A stretch of DNA of 64,000 nt from Mercenaria mercenaria (taxonomy: Eukaryota > Mollusca > Bivalvia > Venerida > Veneridae): positions 52,896,001 through 52,960,000 of the forward strand of contig NC_069371.1 in the NCBI RefSeq assembly GCF_021730395.1, in the 5' to 3' direction. Below the pieces are notes generated by a model. That model was not told the origin of the DNA. It saw nothing but the letters and a program-made list of their open reading frames with translations, and searched no databases. Positions 61,852-64,000 of this stretch are shown here, piece after piece; within the stretch, counting starts at the first letter, position 1, and every line of letters starts with the position of its first letter. Made by a program: the position numbers and the translations under genes.

Positions 61852-62177
61852 TCTAAGAATGTTGTATTTGTACAGATAATCTGTAATGAAGTTATAGATA
61901 TTCTGTAAAGTCACAGCTTATATTTCTAGTATGGTTAAAGGTCATTTTGAGTTTCAGCCAATTCTGTTGACTTTATTTTGTTTTTTCAGTAAAATCTAAG
62001 TCAACAGAAATGTTTGAAACTCACAAATGACCTTATTTATGCATACCTCAAGTAAAACTGCAATTTTGATGCTGACTGTAATTTCAGCAGTTTATCTGAA
62101 AATTTAGAGTGAAAATCTTTAACTTTACAGATTATCTATAAAATTACGGAGAATCTGTAGATGTACCACTTTCTAAA
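61852..62177. mobile_element. Foldback element related to 51786-52165
   Basis: The ends TCTAAGAATG and the inverted TTTAGAAAGTGGTACA are diverged copies of the same terminus. The inner arms pair AGGTCATTTTGAGTTTCAG with CTGTTGACTT and their inverted copies. Confidence 0.55.
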
Positions 62178-62345
62178 TAATAATAGACTGAAACAAGTGT
62201 TTTTACAATTCACAGTTATATTGTTTTGCATATGCATTATCTTTGGACAAATGTGATATAGTGCCAATGCTAGAAGGAAGGTTGTTGCTCTTGGAAGGTT
62301 TATAAAGTATGCCAAAGAACAAATCTTCATAGGCAACACATAAGA

Positions 62346-62480
62346 TGGCAAGCAGTTGAGGTGTCAGCTGCTCAACCGTGACATGTGTTCGAGCCTTATT
62401 GGGGTCACAACCACACCTTCATGTGTGACACCAGCACTGGCTAATTTCCTGGAAGCAGATTTGAGAGTGGTTCAAATAAA
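62346..62480 (+). mobile_element. Possible short tRNA-like repeat
   Basis: GTGTTCGAGCC fits a B box and is followed by a body GGGGTCACAACCACACC...GACACCAGCACTGGCT. No second copy exists here and the A box is poor, so the call is weak. Confidence 0.3.
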
Positions 62481-62500
62481 CTTTAAGCTTTCATCGCAAC

Positions 62501-63813
62501 CAGGGCTTCGAAAATTTGCCGGTTTGTCGGTTTTGGACCGATTTTTGACTTTTCAGACCGATTCGTGAAGTGAAAAAACGAAAAAAATCGGTCCCGTAAA
62601 AATGGAGAAAAGTATAAATTTCGGTCTGATATCTCAATACACGATCACCTGCCAAGTAGGAAATTGTTGGTCGCACCTTCAGATAATCAATAAACGTGTC
62701 AATCGGTCTGATTGTCACTTTGATAATCGGTCCGTAATTAGCGCGTGACGCAATCAGTGCTCGCGCGGCACATCCTTTAATGTTTGCAGACAGCCGACTG
62801 TGGTGTATTAAACATTTTTGACTGGTTTCCTAACGTTTCTGACTGGATCCAAATCATTTCGACGGGGATCCACTTCTTTTATTTAGTATCCGACGAATGG
62901 TTTATTTCAAAAGGCTATGTTTGATCACGGTAACAAACAAACGGTCGCTGCATTTAATCAAAGAGCTATAATTGTACATTATAGGTCTTTGATTTAATGA
63001 GACATCACACGGAAAACCGATAAAAATAATTTTTATAATTACTTGATTTGAAAAAATTACATGATTCATTTGTTGGGGCTCCAGTTGAAACAAATGCAGA
63101 AAATCGTCTTTGCAACCCGACTGTACAAAAAAGAAAAAAAAATGGACGGGCAACCACGAATGATAAAGAAAACCGGAGTGGCACTGTTTATTAAATCGGT
63201 CTTTTAAAAAACATTTCAAAATGAAATTTTGTTTACATCAGAAGAGAACATATAACTTTATAAAATGTAGTTGCTTATTGAAGTACAACGTAAGTGAAAT
63301 GAAATATCCGTGGCCAACCCGCATGACGTTTTGGTACTATACATGCGGGAAATTCGATCTCAGCGTTCAAATAACGTACACATTCGGTCCGCGGCAGAGT
63401 ATTCTTTAAATACTGAAGCTGTTTAGCAGAGAATATGTGTCGTGTAACTCACTTTGACGCATTGTATTTTATAGAATTCCGTCAAAAAATGAAGAAACAT
63501 CACAAAGTATCTATCGAAGTCACGTGCGTTGGCTTTTAGACTAGTTACCCACACGGTGTCAATGCCTCGTATTATCTCGGAAAAACAACGAAATTTAAAC
63601 GAAGTAACGATCACACATAACACTGAATAACTGTCTTCATTGTATGGTAACGCGCGGTGACTGGTAACTCAGTTTTAATGCATGACATGCTTATTTCTTT
63701 ACCCTATCACGTTTTACAAAATATGTAATATTGGGAATGCGGTGGGTGGGGTAGCGCCGATGTCAGGATTTTCGTTTCGGCCCGATTGAGTTATCAAAAT
63801 TTCCGGAGCCCTG
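62501..63813. mobile_element. hAT-like nonautonomous element, 1.3 kb
   Basis: The ends CAGGGCTTCGAAAATTT and the inverted CAGGGCTCCGGAAATTT match at 15 of 17 bases. The flanking octamers ATCGCAAC (62493-62500) and ATCACAAC (63814-63821) match at 7 of 8, the duplication length expected of hAT. No transposase domain is found in the interior. Confidence 0.75.
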
Positions 63814-64000
63814 ATCACAACTTATATAAAATATACTAGTATACGATGGTAATGGCAGGAAAAAATGAGTCTTTAATAAGTTATTGGAGATGATATTGTG
63901 TAAGTATGATATGAAATACAGATAATTTTTAGCTTGCCTATTTTAAACGTGGAGATCGAGCTATTCTAGTTACTCTTGCATCAGTGTCTGCATGAGGTTT

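Overview
The window is eukaryotic genomic DNA, most likely from a bivalve mollusc, probably a heterodont or venerid-type clam. The order is inferred from long spliced introns, bivalve-style tRNA-derived SINEs ending in short A-rich tails, and many tandem-array elements whose units carry AGGTCA words. The species cannot be named from sequence alone. Three protein-coding genes can be assembled exon by exon with consistent reading phase.

Left part (1-14600, plus strand): the 3' half of the nuclear gene for mitochondrial ATP synthase beta subunit, as five exons (916-1074, 8972-9094, 12880-13092, 13740-13941, 14240-14340). The first exons lie before the window. Its introns hold much repeat DNA: a SINE with target duplications, a 4.3 kb element with 41-bp inverted ends that contains a 145-bp tandem array, hAT-like elements and several nested array elements. 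The first intron in the window has a GC donor.

Centre (14600-32000): an 8 kb block of tandem-array elements (periods about 136-180 bp) lies between the ATP synthase gene and a minus-strand gene. That gene (31856 down to 22594, six exons, 278 residues) encodes a secreted trypsin-fold protein whose catalytic His and Ser and oxyanion Gly are replaced, so it is a serine protease homologue without expected peptidase activity. Its introns hold a minus-strand array element, a 2.27 kb element with perfect 24-bp inverted ends flanked by TA, and a foldback MITE 22 bp from a splice donor.

Right of centre (32000-45000): a divergently placed plus-strand gene (35876-44822, nine exons, 417 residues) encodes a secreted DNase I-like nuclease. 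All seven classical active-site residues are present, and a C-terminal extension of about 131 residues is not found in ordinary DNase I.

Right end (45000-64000): no gene was recognised. It holds a degraded LINE reverse transcriptase, C-rich arrays, a minisatellite, small inverted-repeat elements, another array element and a 1.3 kb hAT-like element.

The three genes form no obvious pathway. ATP synthase is mitochondrial housekeeping; the other two products are both predicted to be secreted and are arranged head to head. The most unusual features are the dead protease homologue, the extended DNase, arrays that carry perfect estrogen-response-element palindromes, and a promoter TATA region that matches the terminus of a local repeat family.
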